Source: JAUIET01 sp039111475
GTDB taxonomy: Bacteria > Pseudomonadota > Gammaproteobacteria > Pseudomonadales > JAUIET01
Assembly (NCBI GenBank): GCA_039111475.1
Contig: JBCCIP010000001.1
Location: 186,001-250,000, forward strand
Length of the DNA stretch: 64,000 bases
Direction: 5' to 3'
The first letter of the stretch is position 1, and each line of letters begins with the position of its first letter. This document shows, one piece after another, positions 35,431-44,327 of the stretch. The position numbers and the translations under genes were made by a program. Below the pieces are notes generated by a model that saw only the letters and a program-made list of their open reading frames with translations, was not told the origin of the DNA and made no database searches.

Positions 35431-36258
35431 CTAAGCGGTGATTCCTATCAGATCGTCCCGTTGCCCTATCAATACGTTGGCGCAATAGCCAAAATCAACC
35501 GGTAAGTTAACACCGCTGACAAAACCAGCCAGCTTACTGTTCAGCAACACCAGCGGCTCACCCATCTCCACGCTGGTGGCATAGCGACCATTAGAGGGCA
35601 AGAATAAATCAATGGCCTCATCGGGTATCTGGCCCTGGTCTTTTAGCTGATCCATAAACGCACTGGCGGTTGGCGAGGGTGAAATACAGTTAATACGAAT
35701 ATTCCGCGCCGCGAGCTCTGAGGCCTTCTGCATCGTGTACACAATGAGACATTGCTTAGAAAAACCGTAGCCGTCCGCACAGGCTTCGGGATTCGATGCC
35801 ATCCACGCTGTTGCTGCCTGCTGCGAATTGTCCTCCGCCAAAAACGCCTTTACCTGTTCCAATTTTGCACGCCAGGCCATACCCGCCGTGGACGCTATGG
35901 AGGCAATTGCGCCGCCCTCCGAAAGACGCGGAATCAGCGCGTCGGTGAGATAACGCAGGCCTACAAAGTTAATCAGTACAGTGTCCTCTGCTGTGAAAGG
36001 CGGACTCGGCACGCCAGCACAATTAAATAAGGCATGGACTTGCTCCGGAAGTACATCGACCGCCGCGTCGATAGAGCGCATATTCTTCATATCCACTTCT
36101 AGCGCCGAGAAAACAGGCGCACTGATCGGCGCAATGTCGAGCGCATGAACCTCGGCACCAAGCTCAACCAATAGCTGTGCGGCGGCTTGTCCCATACCTG
36201 ATGCTGCACCAGTGATGACGACTTTTTTACCTCGGTATCCTAGAACATCGTGAATCAT
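35431..36258 (-). CDS. SDR resembling 3-alpha-hydroxysteroid dehydrogenase
   Basis: A 275-residue protein. The glycine motif is TGAASGMG, and the acid residue after beta-2 (LDIAP) suggests NAD. Catalytic YGFSK lies after an unusually long insertion (about 25 residues between SSTAG-like IASTAGMAW and YGFSK), a layout known from Comamonas 3-alpha-hydroxysteroid dehydrogenase (HsdA) and relatives. It may act on a hydroxyl of a polycyclic or terpenoid ring. It lies 23 bp from the next SDR (36282) in the minus-strand run. Confidence 0.78.
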   Translation of the reverse strand: MIHDVLGYRGKKVVITGAASGMGQAAAQLLVELGAEVHALDIAPISAPVFSALEVDMKNMRSIDAAVDVLPEQVHALFNCAGVPSPPFTAEDTVLINFVGLRYLTDALIPRLSEGGAIASIASTAGMAWRAKLEQVKAFLAEDNSQQAATAWMASNPEACADGYGFSKQCLIVYTMQKASELAARNIRINCISPSPTASAFMDQLKDQGQIPDEAIDLFLPSNGRYATSVEMGEPLVLLNSKLAGFVSGVNLPVDFGYCANVLIGQRDDLIGITA

Positions 36259-36281
36259 CTCTGTGCCTCAGTTCGAGTGTT

Positions 36282-37055
36282 TTAGTGTCCAATTTTTGGC
36301 GTGGGAATATTCGGGCGCAGCTCCAGCAGGTCTACTGCGACGCCCTTGGGCTGCATCAGGGCGTAGACGACGGCCTCGCCTACGTGCCCTGCACTCATTC
36401 CAATATCCATGTGGGTGCCTCGATGAGCCCACGCCCTCAAGCCCGCACTGAGCGCCTCAGCATTCCAGCCGGCGCTGAAGTTGGTCCCAGCCATTCCCGG
36501 CCGAATGCAGGAGACTCCGATGCCATCGTGCTGAAGCTCAGCCCTGAGGTCCCGTGAAAAGCGTTCCACAGCGGCTTTGGTCGCCGCATAAATCGACAAG
36601 TGGCTCATCTCGTCGTAATGGTGCGCGGAAGCAGAAGAGATATTGATAATGCGAGGGTTGTCACCACCGCGCAGCAAAGGAACCGACGCCTGACAACAAA
36701 ATACGGTGCCTATGAAGTTGGTATGCACCTGCATCAGCACTTCCGCTTCCACCAGGTTTTCCACGGTATTGGGTCGGGCAATGCCAGCGTTATTGATCAG
36801 GCCATCTACGCGCCCATAATGTGAGTTGATGGCGTCGAATGCCGAGCCGATGTCGTCTACGTGCATCACGTTTGCTGTCACCCCGAACGCGTCATCAGAA
36901 CCCAGCTCTGCCACCGCCCGATCCAGATCCTCTTGATTTCGCGACAATAGACCGACACGTGCTCCCGATGCCACTAGGGTCTTGGCGATGGCCAGACCGA
37001 AGCCCTTGGAACCGCCGGTAACGATATACACATTGTCTTTCAAGGCGCTGCTCAT
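36282..37055 (-). CDS. Short-chain dehydrogenase/reductase
   Basis: A 257-residue classical SDR. TGGSKGFG binds the cofactor, NNAG is present, and the catalytic segment is SSASAHHYDEMSHLSIYAATK. Its start overlaps the aldehyde dehydrogenase stop by 4 bp (ATGA), so the two are translationally coupled. An alcohol made by P450 could pass through this SDR and then the ALDH, but direction and substrate are inferred. Confidence 0.85.
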   Translation of the reverse strand: MSSALKDNVYIVTGGSKGFGLAIAKTLVASGARVGLLSRNQEDLDRAVAELGSDDAFGVTANVMHVDDIGSAFDAINSHYGRVDGLINNAGIARPNTVENLVEAEVLMQVHTNFIGTVFCCQASVPLLRGGDNPRIINISSASAHHYDEMSHLSIYAATKAAVERFSRDLRAELQHDGIGVSCIRPGMAGTNFSAGWNAEALSAGLRAWAHRGTHMDIGMSAGHVGEAVVYALMQPKGVAVDLLELRPNIPTPKIGH

Positions 37056-38515
37056 ACCGCGATGGCTATAGTCTTGGTTTCAAGGTATTCCTCGAAACCC
37101 TCCAAGCCCATTTCCCTACCGATACCGCTCTGCTTATAACCACCGAAGGGCGCATCAGCGGCGTAAAAATTGCCACCATTGACATTAATAGTCCCGGTGC
37201 GAATACGCCGAGCTACGGCCAGTGCTCTTTCCTCACTGGCAGACCAGACGCTTCCCGATAGGCCAAAATCGGAGTCGTTTGCGATTTTAACGGCATCATC
37301 GTCGCCGTCATGGGCAATAACGCACAGCACTGGGCCGAAAATTTCTTCTTGTGCAATCGCCATGTCATTGTTGACATCAACAAACACAGTAGGCTCAACG
37401 TAGAAGCCTTTCTTGAGATTTGCCGGGCTGCCGCCGCCCAGCAACAAACGAGCGCCTTCCTTCTTACCTTTGTCTATGTAAGAGAGTACGCGTTCGCGTT
37501 GACGCGCATTGACTTGCGGTCCCATGATTTCGCTTTCAGAGCTCGGGTCACCATAGGTGATAAACCCAAAATAGGTTTTCAGCAATGCCTCCACCTCGGC
37601 CTGCTTATCACGAGGTACCAACAGGCGTGTATTGAGCGCACAGCCTTGACCCGCATGAAAGCACACTGCTAACGTACTGAGTAAGCTGCTACTGAGATCG
37701 GCGTCGTCCAGAACGATGTTGGCTGACTTACCGCCCAATTCAAGAAAGACTCTTTTTACCGTTTCTGAAGCACGGGCCATGATGTGTTTACCCACTGCGG
37801 TCGAACCGGTGAAGGACACCATATCGACCCGCGAATCAACCACCAGTTGCTCACCTGTGGTCACTGGGTCTTTAGAGGTGATTACATTGAATACTCCTGC
37901 GGGGATTTCGGTATGCTCCTTCACGATTCGACCCAGAGTAATCGCCGACCACGGCGTGTCAGGCGCTGCCTTCAAAACCACAGTGCATCCGGCGGCTAAG
38001 GCTGGCACACACTTAGCCAAGTTGATTTGCAAGGGTACGTTCCAAGGCGTAATAGCCGCTACTACGCCTATGGCCTCTTTTTCCACCAGACGCCGGCTGG
38101 TGCCCCCCATGATGTGGTAGTTTCCGATGTCTCGGCTCCATGGATAGTTGGGCAATTGTTCCAGGGTGTAGTCAATAAACCCGATGGGCACTTCACATTG
38201 AGGACCGGTCGCTCCGCAGATACCCATGGGCGCACCGGTCTCGGCAGCAATTTGCTGCTTAAAATCGTCCATCTCAGCCAATAAACCCTGCTTGAGTTGT
38301 TGCAAGCACTTTAGGCGAAAGTCGTGATTGCTTGACCAGTCTGTTTCATCGAAGGCGCGGCGCGCCGCCGTAATAGCCCGCTCCATGTCTTCCGTGCCCG
38401 CATCGGCCACCTCGCCTATCACCGCTTCCGTGGCAGGATTGATGTTCTGGTAGGTTTTTCCACTGGCCGCGGGAACCATTTCGCCATCAATTAACAATCG
38501 TGTTTCTGGATTCAC
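37052..38515 (-). CDS. NAD(P)-dependent aldehyde dehydrogenase
   Basis: A 487-residue ALDH. It shows ITPWNVPLQ, the general-base LELGGK, the catalytic Cys in HAGQGCAL and the late EEIFGPVL. The start is GTG at 38515, preceded by a strong AGAGGAGTTAATAC; no ATG lies nearby. It is coupled to the SDR downstream and follows a 3-hydroxyisobutyrate-dehydrogenase-like gene by 23 bp. Together they suggest alcohol-to-acid oxidation. A semialdehyde substrate is also possible given the HIBADH-like neighbour. Confidence 0.9.
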   Translation of the reverse strand: MNPETRLLIDGEMVPAASGKTYQNINPATEAVIGEVADAGTEDMERAITAARRAFDETDWSSNHDFRLKCLQQLKQGLLAEMDDFKQQIAAETGAPMGICGATGPQCEVPIGFIDYTLEQLPNYPWSRDIGNYHIMGGTSRRLVEKEAIGVVAAITPWNVPLQINLAKCVPALAAGCTVVLKAAPDTPWSAITLGRIVKEHTEIPAGVFNVITSKDPVTTGEQLVVDSRVDMVSFTGSTAVGKHIMARASETVKRVFLELGGKSANIVLDDADLSSSLLSTLAVCFHAGQGCALNTRLLVPRDKQAEVEALLKTYFGFITYGDPSSESEIMGPQVNARQRERVLSYIDKGKKEGARLLLGGGSPANLKKGFYVEPTVFVDVNNDMAIAQEEIFGPVLCVIAHDGDDDAVKIANDSDFGLSGSVWSASEERALAVARRIRTGTINVNGGNFYAADAPFGGYKQSGIGREMGLEGFEEYLETKTIAIAV

Positions 38516-38538
38516 GTATTAACTCCTCTCGAGTCTCA

Positions 38539-39414
38539 TTAGTCGGTCGGACGGGATTCATCGAGGGCTAAGAAAACGTCGAGAATACGGTCTCGGACGT
38601 AGTTGGCTGTGGGTAGAGTCACGTTGTGGCCAGCGGCCGTATCGAGCGCGCACTGCAGATCTTTCTCGCCTAGCCTGCCCATTGCACCGAAATACTCGTC
38701 CATCTGCTCAGTAGAGCTGCTGCGTACAAGGCCATTGCGGCCCGCCACAAAGCTGTGCATTTGCTCGTTAACAACGCCATTATGAAGTCCGACCTCACGC
38801 AGCATGTCAATCGATAAGCCGCAGGCCTCAGCCAATCGAGTCGCCTCAGCCATCACTACAAATTCGGTGTATTGGATGAAGTTATTACATAACTTCAGTG
38901 CAATACCGGCACCGAGATCGCCCGCATGAATCACCCTTTCAGCCGAGGTATCAAATACCGAGCGGCTACGCGCTACCAGATCAGCATCACCGCCAACCAT
39001 ATAGCACAAGGCACCGTCGGCCGCCTTATGGGCACCACCAGTAATCGGCGCATCGATCAGGTAAATACCAAGTTCCGTGGCCTCCTTGGCCCACTTGAGC
39101 AGACTGGCCTGATTCACCGTACTGTGAATCGCCACCAGTGTATCTTTTTGCGCAGACGCAAAAATGCCTTCATCGCCATACAGCAGCGCTTCCACTTGCT
39201 GCTCATCCCGCACACAAATGCCAATGTGTTTGCACAGATTGGCAAGTTCCGCGACAGAACCACAGCCAATTGCGCCCTTCTCGACCAACTCGTCCACGGC
39301 AGGTTGGTACACATCGAATACATGTGCAGTGTAAGGCTCGGCAATCAGTCTTACCGCGCAAGGCTTACCAATATTGCCTAACCCTATGTAGCCCACATTG
39401 ATTGGCGTGAACAT
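38539..39414 (-). CDS. 3-hydroxyisobutyrate dehydrogenase-family (beta-hydroxyacid) dehydrogenase
   Basis: A 291-residue enzyme. The ATG at 39414 follows AGAGGAGTGGGTG. GYIGLGNIGKP binds the dinucleotide; DAPITGGAHKAADGAL and GIALKLCNN (with the catalytic lysine) match beta-hydroxyacid dehydrogenases of the HIBADH/GLYR1 group. It oxidises a beta-hydroxy acid to a semialdehyde, or reduces one. It is divergent from the tandem MarR gene, with strong palindromes between them. Confidence 0.87.
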   Translation of the reverse strand: MFTPINVGYIGLGNIGKPCAVRLIAEPYTAHVFDVYQPAVDELVEKGAIGCGSVAELANLCKHIGICVRDEQQVEALLYGDEGIFASAQKDTLVAIHSTVNQASLLKWAKEATELGIYLIDAPITGGAHKAADGALCYMVGGDADLVARSRSVFDTSAERVIHAGDLGAGIALKLCNNFIQYTEFVVMAEATRLAEACGLSIDMLREVGLHNGVVNEQMHSFVAGRNGLVRSSSTEQMDEYFGAMGRLGEKDLQCALDTAAGHNVTLPTANYVRDRILDVFLALDESRPTD

Positions 39415-39466
39415 CACCCACTCCTCTGCTTCTGTGCGACGCATAGTAGGAATATTTTAAATATAT

Positions 39467-39492
39467 GTCAATTAAATTGACTATTAGTCAAT
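39467..39492. promoter_or_regulatory. Two overlapping palindromic operators
   Basis: GTCAATTAAATTGAC (39467-39481) is a perfect 7-bp dyad with a 1-bp centre. ATTGACTATTAGTCAAT (39476-39492) is a perfect 8-bp dyad with a 1-bp centre. They share 6 bp. They lie 20 bp upstream of the tandem MarR start and 53 bp from the HIBADH start, so one protein could control both directions. The AT-rich TTGAC half-sites fit a MarR dimer. Confidence 0.7.
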
Positions 39493-39511
39493 CTTACTTT
39501 ACATTAAACCA

Positions 39512-40555
39512 ATGAATAGCAGCCGCAATGATCCGTTCAGCTTTGAGGTGCAGCATCGGTACCGAGACAACTTCGCCCGCCATTTCCTGGGCGTGACTCT
39601 GTATTTGCAGGCAGAAATCATGAACGCGTTGACCGTAAAACACGGCCATAGCCAGTTGCGACTCAACTTCGAACCGTATATTTCCGTCGCTGGCGACAGA
39701 GGCGCACGCTTATCGGATATCGCCCATATTCTCGGCATTTCCCGTCAGGCGGCTATGCAGACCGCCAATCGGATCGAGAGCATCGGCTACCTGCGGCGTG
39801 AAACGGACCCTACCGATGGCCGAGCAAAACTGCTGGTGCCAACGCCGCGGGGTAAAGCACTGATGGTCGAAGGCACTCGAGAGGCACTTCACGTCCAGAG
39901 TCGATTCGACGCCATTGTGGGTCAGCCGGCAATACGGCAGGCCCTCAGCGCTCTGCTCATGCTGCATCGCGAGTTGAACTTGCTGTTCCCGACCGAGGAC
40001 GCATCTCAGCTGCACCTAGCGGCACTGATGCCGCGCATGGCTGATTACATTAGCGAACGGCTGCAAACACTCACGATGGCGAAGGGACATCCGCAGCTGA
40101 AGCGTAGCTTTGGTCAAGTGCTGATGTACATTGGCCCGGAGGGCGGTCAAATCCAACAGATGGCCAATGCTCAGGACCTGAGCAAGCAGGCGATCAGTGT
40201 TATAGCCAGCGAATTGAAAGACTGCGGGTATCTGCAACGCCGGCCAGACCCCGAGGACGCTCGCCAATTGGTGCTTCAATTCACAGAATTGGGCAAGCAG
40301 CTGATCAGCGACTCGGTAGAGTCTGTCGATGAGCTCATGGCTGAATTCACGGCCGTTATTGGTGCTGAAGCGATGGACGAATTAATCCAAGTGTCGGCTC
40401 GCATATACCGCACTCTTCGCCTTGATGAAGAGGTGTTTGGATACACCGAGAGCAATGATATCAACGTGATTGCCCGACAATTAAATCGTCAATTGGGGGA
40501 AGCTGGTGCCAAGCAGTTGGCGCATCTGCTGCTGTCGGGCGATCCCTATATCTAA
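39512..40555 (+). CDS. Tandem MarR regulator (two MarR domains in one chain)
   Basis: A 347-residue protein made of two MarR winged-helix units. The first HTH is RLSDIAHILGISRQAAMQTA (about 68-87) with wing YLRRETDPTDGRAK. The second is QIQQMANAQDLSKQAISVIA with wing YLQRRPDPEDARQL. Ordinary MarR proteins are about 150 residues and dimerise; here the duplication gives an internal pseudo-dimer. It heads the plus-strand run of CMD, hydroxylase, reductase, VOC, SDR and acyl-CoA genes and likely controls it through the palindromes at 39467-39492. Confidence 0.85.
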   Translation: MNSSRNDPFSFEVQHRYRDNFARHFLGVTLYLQAEIMNALTVKHGHSQLRLNFEPYISVAGDRGARLSDIAHILGISRQAAMQTANRIESIGYLRRETDPTDGRAKLLVPTPRGKALMVEGTREALHVQSRFDAIVGQPAIRQALSALLMLHRELNLLFPTEDASQLHLAALMPRMADYISERLQTLTMAKGHPQLKRSFGQVLMYIGPEGGQIQQMANAQDLSKQAISVIASELKDCGYLQRRPDPEDARQLVLQFTELGKQLISDSVESVDELMAEFTAVIGAEAMDELIQVSARIYRTLRLDEEVFGYTESNDINVIARQLNRQLGEAGAKQLAHLLLSGDPYI

Positions 40556-40567
40556 CAGGTAAACTGA

Positions 40568-40951
40568 ATGAACACGCAAACTCGTCGCCAGCGCGGCGAA
40601 GAGAAAATGAACGATGTGTACGCGGGCGACGTAGTCGTACCTCCTGAGGGCTACCACTTCACCGATATTATGCTGGAGACACTGTTCGCTGAAGTATGGA
40701 CTCGCGAAACATTGTCCATGCGCGACAAACGCATTGTATTACTAGGAATGATCGCCGCCCAAGGTGAGCAAAAGACGTTCAAAATCCAGACCAAAGCCGG
40801 CATCAAGAACGGCGAACTGTCTGCCGTCGACATCCGTGAATTGCACCTGTTTATTGCCCAGTACTGTGGGTATCCAAGAGCAGCGTCGCTTCTAGGCCCG
40901 ATGGAGGAAGCCATCGCCGAAGCGCAAAAAGATCTCGAAAAGGGAGAATGA
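40568..40951 (+). CDS. Carboxymuconolactone decarboxylase-family protein, copy 1
   Basis: A 127-residue helical protein of the CMD/AhpD fold (WTRETLSMRDKRIVLLGMIA, IRELHLFIAQYCGYPRA). The redox CxxC of AhpD is absent, so it is a gamma-CMD-like member rather than a peroxidase. A second start at 40607 (MNDVYAG) also has a ribosome-like GAAGAG and cannot be excluded. Its stop overlaps the next start by 4 bp. A related protein lies at 49825. Ring or lactone chemistry is the family theme, but the reaction here is unknown. Confidence 0.8.
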   Translation: MNTQTRRQRGEEKMNDVYAGDVVVPPEGYHFTDIMLETLFAEVWTRETLSMRDKRIVLLGMIAAQGEQKTFKIQTKAGIKNGELSAVDIRELHLFIAQYCGYPRAASLLGPMEEAIAEAQKDLEKGE

Positions 40952-41697
40952 GCATGGAACTTACCTATGATTGGATGAGCGGCTTGATCACTGTCGCGCT
41001 CATCATTGGACTGATTTCTTTGGGTTACCAGATTGTATTTCGTATCCCCGCAATCGCAAAGACACGGAAAATTAATAACGAACAGAACAAAGACAAGTGG
41101 CGAAACAAAGGCCACAAGTACCAGCACCGCGTAAAGTCCAGCCAACAAATTGGCCTGGGTTTTACCTTGTTTTTCTATCTACTTGTACTTCCTTTTATTG
41201 TTACCACTGAAGCCCAGAGCGTCTGGGCCGTTCTGCTGGATGTCGTTCTCATCCTCATGGTCTACGATTTCTTCTACTACGTAACCCATCGCTTCCTTTT
41301 TCATGGCCAGGGTTACTTTCGCCGAGTACACGCAGTTCATCACCAAGCAAGGAGCCGAGTCAGCTCAATCGACTCACACCTTCTCCATCCTTGGGAGATA
41401 TTTATCGGCATCGCCCTCTTCTACGTGGTCACAGTGTCGATGGCGCTGATTCAAGGTCATCCGTTCCACGTTTCTACGATCGTTATTACCACAATTATAT
41501 ATACCCAAATTAACCAGATGAACCACTGTCGCATTGACCTCGACGGGGCGCCATGGGAAGCCATTAATTGGATCGCAATGAAGCACGATGCGCACCACCT
41601 GGACATGCACAAAGGCAATTTCGCGACCATTACCTTGCTCTACGACTGGTTGTTTGGAACGTTGGAAACGCACCCAATGGAACTGGAAGCCCAGTAA
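40948..41697 (+). CDS. Fatty acid hydroxylase/sterol desaturase-family di-iron membrane protein
   Basis: A 249-residue integral membrane protein with helices at about 13-32, 70-88, 94-113, 148-168 and 175-190. The histidine clusters are HRFLFH (114-119), HAVHH (128-132), NHCRID (192-197) and HDAHH (213-217), the ligand pattern of the FA_hydroxylase family. Members hydroxylate or desaturate lipids using O2. Start and CMD stop overlap (ATGA). It gives the cluster a second oxygenase besides P450; a substrate of steroid, carotenoid or fatty type is possible. Confidence 0.85.
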   Translation: MSMELTYDWMSGLITVALIIGLISLGYQIVFRIPAIAKTRKINNEQNKDKWRNKGHKYQHRVKSSQQIGLGFTLFFYLLVLPFIVTTEAQSVWAVLLDVVLILMVYDFFYYVTHRFLFHGQGYFRRVHAVHHQARSRVSSIDSHLLHPWEIFIGIALFYVVTVSMALIQGHPFHVSTIVITTIIYTQINQMNHCRIDLDGAPWEAINWIAMKHDAHHLDMHKGNFATITLLYDWLFGTLETHPMELEAQ

Positions 41698-41792
41698 ATG
41701 TTGCGCGCTAGGAAACGGGCGCTTTTCTCGATGACCACGACAAAGCACCACTTAGAGAATCGATGCCAGAAGATGAACCGGAGCATATTGCA

Positions 41793-42806
41793 ATGAATCG
41801 TCAGTGGCAGTTCAAACATTTTCCTCAACCTGGAGAGCCGCTGTCTGGCTGCTTTGACTACGTGGAGAGTCACAAACCACAGCTTGCGGACGGCCAATTT
41901 CTTGTAAAAACCCGCACGTTTTCGATCGAGCCTGCCATGGTTCCTTGGATGATGTCATTGGCTGACTATATGGTTCCGCAGGAGCCAGGGGCCCCTATGC
42001 TTTCCTGGGCAATGGGAGAAGTGGTTGAGTCGCGCCACTCGAAGTATGTGATAGGAGAACGTGTTACCGGAGTATTTGGCTGGCAGGACTACTGTGTCGC
42101 CAACGGTACTGACATTAACAACGACATCATTGAGAAAGTCGACCCTACAGTCAGTGATGAAGACGCCGTCAGCGTGCTCTGGATCAGCGGCCTTACAGCG
42201 ATGATTGGTCTCTATGAGATTGGCAAACCGGTCATCGGTGACACCGCGCTGATATCCGGTGCGGCAGGCTCTGTGGGCCACTTAGTTGGGCAGTTCGCGA
42301 AACTTGCCGGTTGTCGTGTTGTTGGCATCGCCGGAAGTGAGGAAAAATGTCACTGGCTTAAAGACACTCTTCACTTTGATGATGCCATCAACTACAAGAA
42401 ACAGGAATTGACCCCGGCCATTCAATCGGCTTGTCCTGGCGGGGTAGACCTGTTCTGGGACAATGTTGGAGGTCAAACACTGGACGCGGGCATTGCCTGC
42501 CTGGCGGCGAACGCAAGAGTCGTTATGTGCGGGTTTTTGTCCATCTATAGCGACTTTAGCCAGATACCACCCATGAATAATATCCTCGCAGTTGCGGGCA
42601 GTCGCGCAAACATGTCGGGCTTCATCGTTACCGACCACAAAGACAAATACAGCACCGCAAAGCAACGTATTCGGCAACTGTTGAACGCGGGCAGAGTTCT
42701 ATCAGCTAAGACGGTATTGGAAGGGTTCGATCAACTGCCTCAGGCCTTGGACCATCTCTACGCTGGAAGGAATACCGGTAAGTTGATCGTAAAACAGATC
42801 GACTAA
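41793..42806 (+). CDS. CurA/PTGR-like zinc-free MDR-superfamily oxidoreductase
   Basis: A 337-residue medium-chain reductase. I start at 41793 (MNRQWQFKHF), with CCGGAGCATATTGCA upstream, rather than 41763. The cofactor motif is SGAAGSVGHLVGQFAKLAG, and no zinc-binding cysteine cluster is seen. This layout matches NADPH-dependent curcumin reductase and 15-oxo-prostaglandin reductase relatives that reduce alpha,beta-unsaturated ketones. In this run it may saturate an enone intermediate. Confidence 0.85.
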   Translation: MNRQWQFKHFPQPGEPLSGCFDYVESHKPQLADGQFLVKTRTFSIEPAMVPWMMSLADYMVPQEPGAPMLSWAMGEVVESRHSKYVIGERVTGVFGWQDYCVANGTDINNDIIEKVDPTVSDEDAVSVLWISGLTAMIGLYEIGKPVIGDTALISGAAGSVGHLVGQFAKLAGCRVVGIAGSEEKCHWLKDTLHFDDAINYKKQELTPAIQSACPGGVDLFWDNVGGQTLDAGIACLAANARVVMCGFLSIYSDFSQIPPMNNILAVAGSRANMSGFIVTDHKDKYSTAKQRIRQLLNAGRVLSAKTVLEGFDQLPQALDHLYAGRNTGKLIVKQID

Positions 42807-42828
42807 GTTCACTATTTCGAGAAACAGC

Positions 42829-43527
42829 ATGCAACTGTCCAGAGCGCTTTTCGATGTCGGCATTCTCACCCAACAGCGAGAGGCCATGCTCGCCTTTTGG
42901 CACGACAAACTTGGATTAGCCATTACGCAGGAGCTGTATCCGGTAAATGGTGTTGCTCAGTACAAACTGGACCTCAAAGGCGCAGTACTAAAACTGAATT
43001 GCGTTGACGTGGATCTCCCTGCAAACAATCTTGACAATGGTTTGCGATTGCTGTTAATCGCCGACGGCCGGGTGGAGGCACCTAGGCAGCTGAAAGATCC
43101 TGACGGCAACCGCGTTTGTTTGATACCACCTGGTTATCGCGGCATTGATCGCTTTGCCGTGCATTTTTCGGTTTCAAATGAGAGAAGCTTCGATCACTTT
43201 TATGGCCACATTTGCCAGCTTCCCAAGATAGCCGACAGAACCTACGACTGCGCCGGCGCAGCTATCAGTTTCTCGTGGTCGCCCGACGTCCAAGCAAACG
43301 TCGACACCACTGGAATTGGTTACTACTACCTCACGTTTCAAGCTCTGGACGCGGCAGCAGAGCACAAAGCGCTCTGCGAAAGGGGCGCCGTGGAGGACCA
43401 GCCGGTCAGCGATAGCCACACAACAACCGGATCAATTATCTCATTTATTCTGGATCCGGACGGCAACAAGATAGAACTGTCTCAACGCGAAGACCTGGTT
43501 GAGACTTTTCACAATAACCGGCAATAG
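42829..43527 (+). CDS. VOC-superfamily (glyoxalase/dioxygenase fold) protein
   Basis: A 232-residue protein with two VOC modules: FDVGILTQQREAMLAFWHDK with KDPDGNRVCLIPP, and DRFAVHFSVSNERSFDHFYG with ILDPDGNKIELSQ. The repeated DPDGN turn is the usual module end. VOC proteins include glyoxalases, extradiol dioxygenases and epimerases with metal His/Glu ligands. Ligand residues could not be assigned confidently, so I call only the fold. It sits between an MDR reductase and a membrane protein. Confidence 0.78.
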   Translation: MQLSRALFDVGILTQQREAMLAFWHDKLGLAITQELYPVNGVAQYKLDLKGAVLKLNCVDVDLPANNLDNGLRLLLIADGRVEAPRQLKDPDGNRVCLIPPGYRGIDRFAVHFSVSNERSFDHFYGHICQLPKIADRTYDCAGAAISFSWSPDVQANVDTTGIGYYYLTFQALDAAAEHKALCERGAVEDQPVSDSHTTTGSIISFILDPDGNKIELSQREDLVETFHNNRQ

Positions 43528-43547
43528 CATGAAAAAAGGAGGAAGCT

Positions 43548-44282
43548 ATGGACGCATACAACCTGGCACAGGCCGCAGATTTTAGACACGAACGCGCCAC
43601 AAAAGGGCAACTATCGGCTGGTGCCTTCGCCGGCATAGAGATTCTGGTGCTGACCACACTCGGTGTGGCAACGACCTACATGCTTTACGGTAGCTTTGAC
43701 TGGCTTCACGTGATGCTGTCATTGTTCCTATCACTAAACCTGTTGATCTGCTTTTGGGAAATCTGCCTGTTCCTGCGCCGCGACTATATTGAAAAACGCA
43801 GAGATTTCTGGGCCGAGCGCCGCACGCAAACCAAGGTGCCGGTCGCCATCGAATACATGAGCACAGGTATTACTTTAAAGAACATGTTCTCGCCCACATT
43901 CTGGGCGGATATGTGGTCAACCTATGCACTGTATGACGGTTCATACGCCGATCGCCGAACCTACGGTTTCAATGCGGATGTTGGTAACGGTTTCACCACC
44001 CTTATCCCATCCATCATCTTGCACGTAGGGATTACTGTTCAGTTTCTGCCCGCCAGAGTTCTGGGGATTGTCGGCGTGATGATGTTTTGGCAATGGTTGT
44101 ATTGCACCTGTGTTTACTGGGCCAGTTTCTTTGTGGCCGGACGGCACACGTTGATTTCAAAGAAAGAAATGAAGGTCTATATATGGGGCACTAATGGCCC
44201 ATGGGCTTTCTTCTCGCTGTTTGGTCTCTACGCCAGCATTCGATTGGTGTTGGACGACAACTACAGCGTTTTAGGCATGTAA
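43548..44282 (+). CDS. Multi-helix membrane protein of unknown function
   Basis: A 244-residue protein with about five hydrophobic helices: near 22-45, 51-77, 147-165, 170-195 and 205-228. A near-perfect AAAGGAGGAAGCT precedes the ATG. The charged region between helices 2 and 3 (RRDYIEKRRDFWAERRTQTK) is probably cytoplasmic. It has no motif I recognise. Conserved placement inside the catabolic run suggests a transport or membrane-anchor role, without proof. Confidence 0.7.
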   Translation: MDAYNLAQAADFRHERATKGQLSAGAFAGIEILVLTTLGVATTYMLYGSFDWLHVMLSLFLSLNLLICFWEICLFLRRDYIEKRRDFWAERRTQTKVPVAIEYMSTGITLKNMFSPTFWADMWSTYALYDGSYADRRTYGFNADVGNGFTTLIPSIILHVGITVQFLPARVLGIVGVMMFWQWLYCTCVYWASFFVAGRHTLISKKEMKVYIWGTNGPWAFFSLFGLYASIRLVLDDNYSVLGM

Positions 44283-44327
44283 TGCTCGGGGATCAGTGGT
44301 CCGATTAACCAACCAAGGAAATTCACC

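Noticed and set aside
40948..41697. Evidence for sterol biosynthesis from the sterol-desaturase-like gene
   Set aside because: The family also hydroxylates fatty acids and carotenoids, and no squalene or sterol genes are present.
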